A stretch of 64,000 nucleotides of DNA. It comes from Actinoplanes oryzae (GTDB taxonomy: Bacteria; Actinomycetota; Actinomycetes; Mycobacteriales; Micromonosporaceae). Below are positions 48,809-58,124 of the stretch, piece after piece. Numbering within the stretch: the stretch's first letter is position 1; each line of letters starts with the position of its first letter. Location of the stretch: contig NZ_JAUQWH010000013.1 of the NCBI RefSeq assembly GCF_030757795.1, positions 29,347-93,346 of the forward strand. The letters run 5' to 3'. A program made the translations under genes and the position numbers. The notes beneath the pieces were generated by a model, which was not told where the DNA came from, searched no databases, and worked only from the letters and a program-made list of their open reading frames with translations.

Positions 48809-50134
48809 ATGCCGTCACGTCTGCTGCTGCCCGGGCTCTCGCTCGGATACTTCCTGGTGCTGCTCGACCTCACGATCGTCTCGGTCGCCCTGCCCGCGAT
48901 CGGCGCGGACCTGCACGCCGGGCTCAGCGGCCTGCAGTGGGTGACGAACGGGTACACGATCACCTTCGCGGCGCTGCTGCTCACCGCCGGGCGGCTGGCC
49001 GACCGGCTCGGGGCGGTCCGGGTGTTCGTCGGCGGGCTGGTCGCCTTCGGCGCGCTGTCGGCGCTCACGGCGGCGGCCGGAACCCTGCCGGTGCTCGTCG
49101 CGCTGCGGCTGGCGCTCGGGGTGGCCGGGGCATGTGTCCTGCCCGCGTCGCTCGGGATCCTGACCGCGGCGTGGCGGGATCCCGCCGCGCGTGCCCGGGC
49201 CGTCGGTGCATGGGCCGCGCTGACCGGTCTCGCGCTGGTCGCCGGGCCGGTCGCGGGCGGCATCCTCGTCGAGACGGCCGGGTGGCGGTGGATCTTCCTG
49301 GTCAACGTGCCCCTGGCCGCGGCCGGCGTGGTGCTGACCGTGCGCTCGGCACCGCGAACGCCACCGGCGGCGGCGCGGGGACTCGACCTGACGGGGCAGG
49401 TCGCGGCGGTCATCGCGCTGGGTGCGCTGGTGTACGCGCTGGTGGAGGGGCCGGTCCTGGCGGCGGGTGCGGTGGCGGTGGTCGCCGGTGCGGTGTTCGT
49501 GGCCGTGGAGCGCCGGGCCGGGGACGCGGCGCTGCTGCCCCCGGCCCTGCTGCGCGCCCCCGGGGTCCGGCCCGCGGTGCTGGCGGGCCTGCTCGCGACC
49601 TTCGGGCTGTCCGGGCTGCTCTTCGTGCTGTCGTTGGCGCTCCAGGCCGAGCGGGGCTGGTCCGCGCTCGGCACCGGGCTGGCCTTCCTGCCGCTGACCG
49701 TGCCCACGGTGGTCAACCCGCCCCTGACCGGACGCCTGACCGCCCGGTTCGGGCCGCGCCGGCCGGCCACGCTCGGCTTCCTGCTCATGGCGGGTGGCGC
49801 CGCGGTGCTGGCGGCCTCCACCGCCCTGGCGGCGACCCTGGCCGGGCTGCTGGCCTTCGGCACCGGGGTGTCGTTCACCCTGCCCGCGCTGGTGGCGGGG
49901 GTGGCGACGGCGGTGCCGGCCCGGTACGCGGGGATCGGGGCGGGCGTGCTCAACTCCGGCCGCCAGGTGGGCGCTGCCCTCGGCGTGGCGGTGCTGGGGC
50001 TGGTGCCGTCCCGCGCCCTGCTCGTGCTGGTGGGCGTGCTGCTGGCCGGTGCGGTCGTGACCACGTTCGGGCTGCGCGACGGGACGCTGGGGCACGGGCG
50101 TGTCACTCTGGGAAGGGAGAGGGGGTCCTCATGA
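48809..50134 (+). CDS. MFS drug exporter (DHA2 family, 14-helix type)
   Basis: A 441-residue transporter of the DHA2 branch: MPSRLLLPGLSLGYFLVLLDLTIVSVALPAIGADL (LDxTIVNVALP motif), the cytoplasmic loop AGRLADRLGAVRV, and helix-5 motif GPVAGGILVETAGWRWIFLVNVP (motif C with W-R-W-IF-N). The alternating hydrophobic segments fit twelve to fourteen helices. It exports hydrophobic compounds or dyes by proton antiport. ATGA overlap joins it to an AAA ATPase gene; regulated by the divergent LysR. Confidence 0.93.
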   Translation: MPSRLLLPGLSLGYFLVLLDLTIVSVALPAIGADLHAGLSGLQWVTNGYTITFAALLLTAGRLADRLGAVRVFVGGLVAFGALSALTAAAGTLPVLVALRLALGVAGACVLPASLGILTAAWRDPAARARAVGAWAALTGLALVAGPVAGGILVETAGWRWIFLVNVPLAAAGVVLTVRSAPRTPPAAARGLDLTGQVAAVIALGALVYALVEGPVLAAGAVAVVAGAVFVAVERRAGDAALLPPALLRAPGVRPAVLAGLLATFGLSGLLFVLSLALQAERGWSALGTGLAFLPLTVPTVVNPPLTGRLTARFGPRRPATLGFLLMAGGAAVLAASTALAATLAGLLAFGTGVSFTLPALVAGVATAVPARYAGIGAGVLNSGRQVGAALGVAVLGLVPSRALLVLVGVLLAGAVVTTFGLRDGTLGHGRVTLGRERGSS

Positions 50135-51585
50135 CCGAGTCCTTCCCGTACGCCGGGGCGTCCGTGGAGATCGTCGAGGCCGGCACGATCCTGGCCGCGG
50201 CGCGGGTGAATCCGGTGGAGCTGCTGGGCCGGGCCACGTTCCCGGCGCCCGTGCGGCGGGTGCGGCTGACCGTGTCGAGTGCGGACAAAACGGGCGGCGA
50301 CGCGGCTCACGTGTTCGTCGCCGAGATCAGCACCGTGGACGACGGCACGCCGCAGCGGGACAGGATCCGCGCCGTGGTGCTCGGCAACGACCCCGTCGGG
50401 CAGCTGCTCGCCAAGCGGATCAAGGCCGGCGACCCGATCGCCACGAAGATCGTGGACGGGGTCGGGACGGCGGCCGTGGCGGCGTACAAGAAGCTCGGTC
50501 TCGACCGCCCGACCGGCCCGGCGCCGGAGCACGACGACCGGCCCGACATCCTGGCCGACGCCGCGGCCGGCCTGCAGGCGCAGGTGACCTATGCCGACGA
50601 CGGCACGCTGGTGCGGCTGCGCGCCGAGGTGCCCCGCGACGAGGTCACGCCCGAGCACCTGGCCGCGATGGTCCGCCTGACGCTGCAGGTGGTCGTGAGC
50701 CTGACGCCGGCGGACACCGACCTGGCGGGGCGGCACTACGTGGTCGCCCGGGAGTCCCTCCCGCGGGTCACGACGACCACGCAGGAGGTCACCCTCGACC
50801 AGGTCGGCGGGCTCGCGGACGTGGTCGCGCAGCTGCGCCAGATCGCCGTGTCGTTCCGCCACCCCGAGGCGATGGCCCGCTGGGGGGCGCGCCGGCCGCA
50901 GGGCATCCTCATGTACGGCCCGCCGGGCACCGGCAAGACGATGCTCTCCCGCGCGCTGGCCAACGAGATCGGCGCCGACTTCCGCGAGATCCGCACGCCC
51001 GAGATCCTCGACAAGTGGCTGGGCGGCTCCGAGCGCAACATCAAGCAGATCTTCCGCGACGCCCGCCGCTACCGGGTGCCGACCGTGATGCTCTTCGACG
51101 AGTTCGACTCGATCATCAGCTACGCCGGGGCGGGCGGCGACGCGGCCAGCCAGGCCATCAACGCCGTCGCCGGCATCTTCAAGCAGGAGATGAACGACCT
51201 CATCGAGGCCAACCCGAACGTCCTGGTCATCGCCACGACCAACTTCCCGCACCGGGTCGACGACTCGCTCATCCGCTCGGGCCGCTTCGACATCAAGATC
51301 TCGGTGCCCAAGCCCGACGACGCCGGCCGCACGGAGATCTTCCGCAAGATGATCGCGCAGCTCGCGGCGACGCACGAGCAGCCGGGCTTCACGATGTTCG
51401 CCGACGGGCTGGACCTCGCCGAGCTGGGCCGGCTCAGCCACGGCATGACCGGCGCGGACATCAAGGAGGCCTTGCGCCGGGTCCAGCTGGCCAAGGCCAT
51501 GCAGGACGCGCGGACCGGCGGCCTCGTCGACCCCATCGGCCAGGCCGACCTGACGGCGAGCATCACCGAGCTGACCGGCCGGTGA
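50131..51585 (+). CDS. AAA+ ATPase with an N-terminal double-psi-like region
   Basis: A 484-residue AAA protein. The N-terminal 230 residues have no family I recognise; they are strand-rich (VRRVRLTVSSADKTGGDAAHVFVAEI) and followed by a helical part. The AAA module has Walker A GPPGTGKT (263-270), Walker B VMLFDEFDSI, sensor NFPHRVDDSLI and arginine finger in RSGRFDIKI. It resembles the Cdc48/FtsH type but without a protease domain. It follows an MFS exporter gene and overlaps a GNAT gene. The role is unknown; it probably remodels a protein partner. Confidence 0.87.
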   Translation: MTESFPYAGASVEIVEAGTILAAARVNPVELLGRATFPAPVRRVRLTVSSADKTGGDAAHVFVAEISTVDDGTPQRDRIRAVVLGNDPVGQLLAKRIKAGDPIATKIVDGVGTAAVAAYKKLGLDRPTGPAPEHDDRPDILADAAAGLQAQVTYADDGTLVRLRAEVPRDEVTPEHLAAMVRLTLQVVVSLTPADTDLAGRHYVVARESLPRVTTTTQEVTLDQVGGLADVVAQLRQIAVSFRHPEAMARWGARRPQGILMYGPPGTGKTMLSRALANEIGADFREIRTPEILDKWLGGSERNIKQIFRDARRYRVPTVMLFDEFDSIISYAGAGGDAASQAINAVAGIFKQEMNDLIEANPNVLVIATTNFPHRVDDSLIRSGRFDIKISVPKPDDAGRTEIFRKMIAQLAATHEQPGFTMFADGLDLAELGRLSHGMTGADIKEALRRVQLAKAMQDARTGGLVDPIGQADLTASITELTGR

Positions 51586-52037
51586 TCCGCCCGGCGACCC
51601 CGGCGGACCTGCCCGAGCTGTGCGCCCTGCGCGAGGCCAACGCGGCGGCGCACCTGGCCCTCGACCCGCGCGCCTACCGGATGCCGGACCGGGCCGCCGT
51701 GGAACGCCACTTCCGCGCCTTCCTCGCGGATCCGGCCCGGGGCGTCGTGCTCCTCCACCCGGGCGGCGGCATGGTCGAGATCGTCCGCAACCCGCCGCCC
51801 CCGGACCACCAGATCCTGCGCCCTGTCCCGTCCGCCCAGATCCACACGGTCGTCCACCCGGCCGCGCGGGGCCACGGGACCGGGGCGCGGCTGGTGGCCG
51901 CGGCGCATCGCTGGGCGGCGGCGCAGGGGATCGCGTACCTGACCGCCGGCATCCACCACGCGAACGCCGGCGCGGTCCGCTTCTACGGCCGCCAGGGGTA
52001 CGCGCCGTCGGGCACCTCGCTAATCCACCACCTGTGA
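51582..52037 (+). CDS. GNAT-family N-acetyltransferase
   Basis: A 151-residue GNAT protein: IRPATPADLPELCALREANAAAHLA, VHPAARGHGTGARLVAAAHRWAAAQG (acetyl-CoA loop RGxGTG) and HHANAGAVRFYGRQGYAPSG, the final strand. The GTG start overlaps the AAA ATPase stop (GTGA). The substrate is unknown; together with the exporter and the ATPase it may form a detoxification operon. Confidence 0.9.
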   Translation: MIRPATPADLPELCALREANAAAHLALDPRAYRMPDRAAVERHFRAFLADPARGVVLLHPGGGMVEIVRNPPPPDHQILRPVPSAQIHTVVHPAARGHGTGARLVAAAHRWAAAQGIAYLTAGIHHANAGAVRFYGRQGYAPSGTSLIHHL

Positions 52038-52045
52038 CGACGCGG

Positions 52046-52801
52046 TCAAGGCTTGCGGGCCACGCCGCAGACCACGTCGAGCCGCTGCGGGTCGCCGGCG
52101 CCGGGCCGCCACAACGGAGCCGAGGTCACCCCGGGCGCGACCAGTTCCAGCCCGGCGAAGAAGCGGGCGAACGCGGCGGGGCTGCGCAGGACGTAGGGCG
52201 GATGGGCCTGCTCGTTCCAGATCTTCTCGGCCGCGCCGTGCTCGACGCTGTGCGAGCCGTCCAGCGCGATCAGGAAGCTGCCCGGCGCGAGCGCGGCGAC
52301 ATAGTCACGGACCATGGCGAGCGCCTGCTCGTCGTCCGTGACGTGGCCCAGGATGCCCGACATGATCAGCGCGACGGGCCGGTCGAGGTCGAGCGTCTCG
52401 CGGGCCGCCGCCAGCACTCGCGCCGAGTCGCGGGCGTCGGCGTCGATATAGCGCGTGGCGCCCTCCGGGCTGCTGGTCAGCAACGCCCGCGCCTGGGTCA
52501 GGATCAGCGGATCGTTGTCCACATAGACCACCCGTGACCCGGGCGCGATCCGCTGCGCCACCTCGTGGGTGTTGTCCGCGGTGGGCAGTCCGGTGCCGAC
52601 GTCCAGGAACTGGCGGATGCCGGCCTCCCCGGCCGCCCAGCTCACCGCGCGGACGAGGAACGCCCGGGACGCGCGCGCGTTGTCGACGATCTGCGGGAAA
52701 GCCGCCCGGATCTGATCGCCCACCCGCCGGTCCACCTCGAAGTTGTCGGTGCCGCCGAGCCAGTAGTTCCAGATGCGCGCGGTCTGCGGCTCGTCACTCA
52801 T
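52046..52801 (-). CDS. DUF574/SAV2177-type SAM-dependent methyltransferase
   Basis: A 251-residue methyltransferase of the SAV2177 family, abundant in actinobacteria. Typical motifs: SDEPQTARIWNYWLGGTDNFEVDRR, FLDVGTGLPTADNTHEVA (SAM loop) and RVVYVDNDPLILTQARALL, with IMSGILGHVTDD. Function is unresolved in the family, which occurs in many copies per genome. ATG start at 52801. Nearby is an unrelated methyltransferase on the other strand. Confidence 0.9.
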   Translation of the reverse strand: MSDEPQTARIWNYWLGGTDNFEVDRRVGDQIRAAFPQIVDNARASRAFLVRAVSWAAGEAGIRQFLDVGTGLPTADNTHEVAQRIAPGSRVVYVDNDPLILTQARALLTSSPEGATRYIDADARDSARVLAAARETLDLDRPVALIMSGILGHVTDDEQALAMVRDYVAALAPGSFLIALDGSHSVEHGAAEKIWNEQAHPPYVLRSPAAFARFFAGLELVAPGVTSAPLWRPGAGDPQRLDVVCGVARKP

Positions 52802-52876
52802 GCATCGAAGGTTGTCACGGCTCGGCGCCGCGAAAAAGGGGTCGACGCATCGGGGATCCTGATCCAGGGTCGGGGG

Positions 52877-53647
52877 ATGCGACAGGACGAGATCTGGGAT
52901 GCCGATGTGGCGGCACGGTACGACACGCCCGGGACGGGGATGTTCGCGCCGGAGGTCCTCGGGCCGGTGGTGGACAAGCTCGCCGCGCTCGCCGGGGATG
53001 GGCGGGCCCTGGAGTTCGCCGTCGGGACCGGACGGGTTGCGGTGCCGCTGCGGGAGCGCGGGATCCCGGTCAGCGGCATCGAGTTGTCGGAGCCGATGGT
53101 GGCCGTGCTGCGGACCAAAGTGGACGACCAGGCGCTGCCCGTCACGGTCGGGGACATGGCGCAGGCGACGGCGCCGGGGGAGTTCTCGCTGGTCTACCTC
53201 GTGTTCAATACGATCAGCAACCTGCTCACGCAGGAGGAGCAGGTCGCCTGCTTCCGTAACGCGGCGCGGCACCTGCGGCCCGGCGGGCGGTTCGTGATCG
53301 AGCTGTGGGTGCCCGAGCTGCGCGCGTTGCCGCCGGGGCAGGACGCCGTCGTGTTCGGGGGGCGCCCGGGCTACTTCGGACTGGATCACTTCGACGTGGT
53401 GCGGCAGCGGCTGGTGTCGTACCACTTCGAGTTCGATCCTGAGCGGCCCGACCGGCGGGAGGCGCGCGTGGGGCGTACGCCGCACCGCTACATCTGGCCC
53501 GCCGAGCTGGACCTGATGGGACAGCTGGCCGGGTTCGCGCTGGAGAGCCGGCACGCGGACTGGACGGGCGGCGAGTTCACCGCGGAGTCACGCTCGCACG
53601 TGTCGGTCTATCGGCTGGCGGGGGCGGCCGGGAGCGCCTCGGCGTAG
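52877..53647 (+). CDS. Class I SAM-dependent methyltransferase
   Basis: A 256-residue methyltransferase: DADVAARYDTPG, the SAM loop ALEFAVGTGRVAVPL, IELSEPMVAVL and LVYLVFNTISNLLTQEEQ, with ARHLRPGGRFVIELW. The fold is the usual Rossmann type with a C-terminal strand cap (RYIWPAELDLMGQLAGFALESR). Substrate unknown. The 3' end overlaps the convergent GGDEF-EAL gene by 40 bases. ATG start after GGGGG. Confidence 0.88.
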   Translation: MRQDEIWDADVAARYDTPGTGMFAPEVLGPVVDKLAALAGDGRALEFAVGTGRVAVPLRERGIPVSGIELSEPMVAVLRTKVDDQALPVTVGDMAQATAPGEFSLVYLVFNTISNLLTQEEQVACFRNAARHLRPGGRFVIELWVPELRALPPGQDAVVFGGRPGYFGLDHFDVVRQRLVSYHFEFDPERPDRREARVGRTPHRYIWPAELDLMGQLAGFALESRHADWTGGEFTAESRSHVSVYRLAGAAGSASA

Positions 53648-55860
53648 AGGGAGCAGCCCAGGCCGGCGTCGGGGGAGGGCTTGCCGAAGTAGAAGCCCTG
53701 GGCCAGCCGGTAGCCGAGGCGGTGCAGCTCGGCGGCCTGCTCGGCGGTCTCCACGCCCTCGGCCACGGCGGTCAGCCCGAGCCCCTCCGCCACCTGGATC
53801 AGCGCCGTGGCGATGACCGCGTGCCGCCCCGCGCGGGTGACGTTGTCGACGAACGACTTGTCGACCTTGAGGACGTCGACGGGCACCGTCTCGAGGAGGG
53901 TGAGGGAGGAGTGGCCCGTACCGAAGTCGTCGAGGGCGACCCGGACGCCCAGCGCGCGCAGGGCCACCACCGCGTCCACCGCGAGGCCGCCGCCGAACAC
54001 CGCGGTCTCGGTGATCTCCACGGTCAGGCCGGAGGGATCCAGGCCGGTCTCCGCGAGCACCGTGGCGACCAGGTCGGCGAAGCCGGGCTCGGCGAGCTGC
54101 CGCGCGGACGCGTTGACCGACACCCGCTGCGGCGCGGCGTCGCCCAGCTCGCGCTTCCAGAAGACGGCCTGCGCGCAGGCCGTCCGCAGGATCCACGCGC
54201 CCAGCTCGACGATGAGCCCGTTGCGCTCGGCCGCGGGGATGAAGTCGGCCGGGCTGATCAGGCCCTGGTCGGGGTGGTGCCAGCGGACCAGCGCCTCGAC
54301 CGCCACCGTCCCGCCCAGCGGCAGCGCGACGATCGGCTGGTAGACCACCCGGAACTGGCCGGTGTCCAGGGCCACGCGCAGGGCGGCGCCCAGCCGGGCC
54401 TGCTCCTCGGCGCGCAGGTCGAGCTCGGGCGTCCAGCGGTGGTGGCCCTCGCCGCCCTCCTTGGCCGCGTACATGGCGACGTCGGCGCGGCGCAGCACCT
54501 CCCACGGGTCCGTGGTCCCGGTGCCGTCGGCGACGCCGATGCTGGCCCGGACGAGCAGCTCGTGGTCGCCGGTGACGACGGGCGCGCGCAGCACCTCGGC
54601 GAGCATGGCGACCGTGGCGTCCGCCGCCGGGCCGGAGAACCCGGGCATGAGCAGGGCGAACTCGTCGCCGCCCATGCGGGCGACCAGCACCGGCTCCGGG
54701 ACGGCCAGCCGCAGCCGCCCGCCGACGACGGTGAGCAGGCGGTCCCCGACGGCGTGGCCGAGCTTGTCGTTGACGCCCTTGAAGTCGTTGAGGTCCAGCA
54801 GCGCCACGGCGGCCGGGCCGGCGGCCAGGGCGCGCTGCAGGTCCTGCTCGAAGCGGCGGCGGTTGGCCAGGCCGGTGAGGTCGTCGGCCATGGCCAGGTC
54901 CTCGAGCTGGTCGGCCTGGGCCTGGACCTGGCCGACGAAGCCGCTCATCCGGGCCAGCACCAGGACGAAGAGCACGACCGCCCCGGCCGCGATCGTGATC
55001 CGGTCGACCTCGTCGCCGCCGATGCCGGGCAGGAAGAGCATGCCCGGGGCGAGGACGGAACAGACCGTGAGGACGACCAGGCGGGAGCGGCCGACCCGGG
55101 CGCCGTTCGGGGCGGGTGCCACGGCGCCGGCGTCGCGCATGGAGGGGTGCAGGGCGGCGGCGGCCCAGCACACGTACGAGAGCAGCCAGCCGGCGTCGAG
55201 CACGCTCTGCTCGGTCTCGGAGTAGAGGCCGACCAGGGAGTAGCCGATGTCGGAGACCAGCAGCAGCCCCGCGGCCACGCCGAGCAGCCGGATGCTCGCC
55301 GGGCGCCGGCCGACCGCCGTGTAGAAGCGGGCGAGCATGGCCAGCAGCAGCGCGTCGCAGACCGGGTACGCGACGCCGACCACCCGCTCGACGGTGGACG
55401 CCGTGGTGTCGGCCGCGATCGGGTGCATGACGAAGACCCAGAAGACCAGGCCCAGCCCGGTGGCCACGATCGCCGCGTCGACCAGCGCCGCCACGTCGCG
55501 CCGGCCGCCCGCACGCCCGCGCGCGAGCATGAGCAGCCCGGCCACCAGCATCGGGTACGCACACAGGTAGAAGATGTCCGCGGCCGACGGGTACGGCTCC
55601 TCGTGCCGGATGTACTTGAAGTACTCCCAGGTCAGGTCGCCGAGGACCCACGTGGTCTGCCCGGCCGCGAACCAGTACCACAGCGCGGGGCGCTCGGCGC
55701 GGTGCAGCCGGATGCCGACCAGGATCAGCGCGCTGGACGCCAGGCCGAGCGCGTCGTACACCAGGTTGGAGGCGAGGGAGTCCCGGGGCACCAGGTAGTA
55801 GACGCCCACCATGGCGGCGCCGAGGGCGAGCCACGCCCGCCAGATCCGGTCGCGGCTCAT
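53608..55860 (-). CDS. Membrane GGDEF-EAL protein (c-di-GMP turnover)
   Basis: A 750-residue protein. About nine hydrophobic segments in residues 1-300 form the sensory membrane part. Next a GGDEF domain with ARMGGDEFALL (active GGDEF), with DLTGLANRRRF and NDKLGHAVGDRLL, and an EAL domain with VVYQPIVAL, VEALVRW (EAL), VEITETAVF and DDFGTGHSSLTLL. Both active-site motifs are intact, so synthesis and breakdown of c-di-GMP are both possible. ATGA overlap with its tandem paralogue upstream. Downstream it overlaps a methyltransferase gene. Confidence 0.93.
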   Translation of the reverse strand: MSRDRIWRAWLALGAAMVGVYYLVPRDSLASNLVYDALGLASSALILVGIRLHRAERPALWYWFAAGQTTWVLGDLTWEYFKYIRHEEPYPSAADIFYLCAYPMLVAGLLMLARGRAGGRRDVAALVDAAIVATGLGLVFWVFVMHPIAADTTASTVERVVGVAYPVCDALLLAMLARFYTAVGRRPASIRLLGVAAGLLLVSDIGYSLVGLYSETEQSVLDAGWLLSYVCWAAAALHPSMRDAGAVAPAPNGARVGRSRLVVLTVCSVLAPGMLFLPGIGGDEVDRITIAAGAVVLFVLVLARMSGFVGQVQAQADQLEDLAMADDLTGLANRRRFEQDLQRALAAGPAAVALLDLNDFKGVNDKLGHAVGDRLLTVVGGRLRLAVPEPVLVARMGGDEFALLMPGFSGPAADATVAMLAEVLRAPVVTGDHELLVRASIGVADGTGTTDPWEVLRRADVAMYAAKEGGEGHHRWTPELDLRAEEQARLGAALRVALDTGQFRVVYQPIVALPLGGTVAVEALVRWHHPDQGLISPADFIPAAERNGLIVELGAWILRTACAQAVFWKRELGDAAPQRVSVNASARQLAEPGFADLVATVLAETGLDPSGLTVEITETAVFGGGLAVDAVVALRALGVRVALDDFGTGHSSLTLLETVPVDVLKVDKSFVDNVTRAGRHAVIATALIQVAEGLGLTAVAEGVETAEQAAELHRLGYRLAQGFYFGKPSPDAGLGCSLYAEALPAAPASR

Positions 55861-58094
55861 GCCAGGGCCGCCGCGAAGCCGGGGACGGCGACCGGGCGCC
55901 CGAAGTGATAGCCCTGGGCCAGCCGGTAGCCGAGGCGGTGCAGCTCGGCGGCCTGCTCGGCGGTCTCGACACCCTCCGCGACGGCCTGCAGCCCGAGCCC
56001 CCCGGCGACCTGGATGAGCGCGGTGGCGATCACCGCGTGCCGCCCCGCCATCGTGATCGTGTCGACGAACGACTTGTCGACCTTGAGGATGTCGACCGGG
56101 ACCGTCTGCAGCAGGCCGAGCGACGAGTGGCCCGTGCCGAAGTCGTCGAGGGCGATCTGGACGCCCAGCTCGTGCAGGTCCTGGACGGCCTGGACGGCCT
56201 GGCCGCCGCCGAACACCGCGGTCTCGGTGACCTCCACGACCAGCTGGTGCGCGGCGAGCCCGGTGGCGGCGAGGGTGTCGGCGACCAGGCCGGCGAAGCC
56301 CGGCTCGGCGAGCTGCCGCGCGGAAACGTTGACCGACATCCGCTCCGGCGCGGCGTCGCCCAGCTCGCGCCGCCAGGCCGCGGCCTGGGCGCACGCCGTC
56401 CGCAGGATCCACGCGCCCAGCTCGACGATGAGCCCGTTGTGCTCGGCGACCGGGATGAACTCGGCCGGGCCGACCGGCCCGCGCTGCGGGTGCTGCCAGC
56501 GGACCAGCGCCTCCACCGCCACGGTCCGGCCGAGCGGCAGGGAGACGATCGGCTGGTAGACCACCTGGAACTGCCCGGCGTCCAGGGCGGTCCGCAGCTC
56601 GGCCCCGAGCTTCGCCTCCTCGCCCGCGCGCCGGTCGAGGTCGCGGGTGTAGCGGCGGTGCCGGGCGCCACCGGCCTCCTTGGCGGCGTACATGGCCAGG
56701 TCGGCGCGGCGCAGCAGCTCGCCGGGCCGGTCCAGGCCGGTGCCGTCGGCGCTGCCGATGCTGGCCGAGACGAGCAGCTGGTGCCCGTCCGCCTCGATCG
56801 GGCGGCGCAGCGTGGTGGCCATCCGCTCGGCGATGGCATCCATGACGGTGAAGTGCGCGTCCGGGAGCAGCACGGCGAACTCGTCCCCGCCGAGCCGCGC
56901 GACCAGATCGCCCTCGCGCACCGACCGGGCCAGCCGGGTCGCGACGACGACCAGCAGCCGGTCGCCGACGGAGTGCCCGAGCCGGTCGTTGACGTCCTTG
57001 AAGCCGTTGAGGTCGAGCACCGCCACCTGCGGGCTGTGCCCGGCGCCGGCGGCGACCGCGGCGGCCAGGCGCTCCTCGAACACGCGGCGGTTCGCCAGCC
57101 CGGTCAGCGGGTCGCGCAATGCCAGGTCCTCCAGCTGCCGCGCCTGCCGCTGCACCTGCAGGACGAACCCGGACATCCGGGCGAACACCAGCGAGAACAG
57201 GACGACCGCGCCGATGCCGACCGCGACCCAGCCGGGCGCGCCGCGCTCGTCGGCGGAGAACCGGCCCCCGGCCAGCAGGGCGGGGATCAGCAGCATGCTG
57301 GCGGTCAGGAAGACCAGCCGGGTGGGGCCCATCCGCCCGGCCTTCGCCCCGGCCGGGGCGGGCATGCCGCTCGACCGGTCGAGGGCCGCCGCCGCCCAGA
57401 ACGTGTTCGCCAGCAGCCAGCCGACCGCGATCGCGCCCTCGAGCGCCGGCGCCCAGGCGATGACGACCTGATAGCCGACGTCGGAGTAGAGCAGGCCCGC
57501 GATGCCGGCGAAGAGCAGCAGCAGGCTGCGGTGCGGGCGGCCGCCCCGGGCGAGCAGGCGCGCCACCACCGCCACGAGCACGAGGTCGCTGGCCGGGTAG
57601 GCGGCCAGGATCAGGCGCTGCCCCGGCGGGAGCTCCGGGTTGGCGGCGGTCGGCCCGATGAAGAACAGCCACCACACCAGCCCCAGCCCGCCCACGATGA
57701 TCGCGGCGTCGAGCAGCCCCCCGCGGTCGGCCCGGCCACGCCCGCGGGTCAGCAGCACGGTGGCCGTGATCAGCAGCGGACAGGCGGTCAGGTAGAAGAC
57801 GTCGGCGACCGACGGGAACGGCGGCTGCTGCAGGACCTGGCGATAGATCTCGTACGTGATGTCTCCGCCGATGCGGCACAGCACGGCGGCCGCGAAGATC
57901 CACCAGCCGAGGCGCTGGGCGGGCCGGTTGCGCAGGATCCCGGCGACGATCGCCGCCAGGGTCGCCAGGCCGAAGCCGTTGTAGAGCGCGGCGGCCAGGG
58001 GAGTGCCGTCGGACAGCATGGGGTACGCGAGGGTGACTGTCAGCCCCGCGAGAATCCACGCCACGACCACCCGGTCGGCAGGTCCCTTCCGCAC
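55857..58094 (-). CDS. Membrane GGDEF-EAL protein, paralogue of the next gene
   Basis: A 745-residue protein with the same architecture as 53608-55860: about nine membrane helices, then GGDEF (DPLTGLANRRVFEERL, ARLGGDEFAVLLP) and EAL (VEALVRWQHPQRG, VEVTETAVF, DDFGTGHSSLGLL). The C-terminal third is almost the same in both (LAQGYHFGRP against LAQGFYFGKP), so the pair arose by tandem duplication; the N-terminal sensor halves have diverged most. GTG start at 58094. The two are co-transcribed. Confidence 0.93.
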   Translation of the reverse strand: MRKGPADRVVVAWILAGLTVTLAYPMLSDGTPLAAALYNGFGLATLAAIVAGILRNRPAQRLGWWIFAAAVLCRIGGDITYEIYRQVLQQPPFPSVADVFYLTACPLLITATVLLTRGRGRADRGGLLDAAIIVGGLGLVWWLFFIGPTAANPELPPGQRLILAAYPASDLVLVAVVARLLARGGRPHRSLLLLFAGIAGLLYSDVGYQVVIAWAPALEGAIAVGWLLANTFWAAAALDRSSGMPAPAGAKAGRMGPTRLVFLTASMLLIPALLAGGRFSADERGAPGWVAVGIGAVVLFSLVFARMSGFVLQVQRQARQLEDLALRDPLTGLANRRVFEERLAAAVAAGAGHSPQVAVLDLNGFKDVNDRLGHSVGDRLLVVVATRLARSVREGDLVARLGGDEFAVLLPDAHFTVMDAIAERMATTLRRPIEADGHQLLVSASIGSADGTGLDRPGELLRRADLAMYAAKEAGGARHRRYTRDLDRRAGEEAKLGAELRTALDAGQFQVVYQPIVSLPLGRTVAVEALVRWQHPQRGPVGPAEFIPVAEHNGLIVELGAWILRTACAQAAAWRRELGDAAPERMSVNVSARQLAEPGFAGLVADTLAATGLAAHQLVVEVTETAVFGGGQAVQAVQDLHELGVQIALDDFGTGHSSLGLLQTVPVDILKVDKSFVDTITMAGRHAVIATALIQVAGGLGLQAVAEGVETAEQAAELHRLGYRLAQGYHFGRPVAVPGFAAALA

Positions 58095-58124
58095 ACTGGG
58101 CCATCGGCAGCGCGGTGGCGCACT

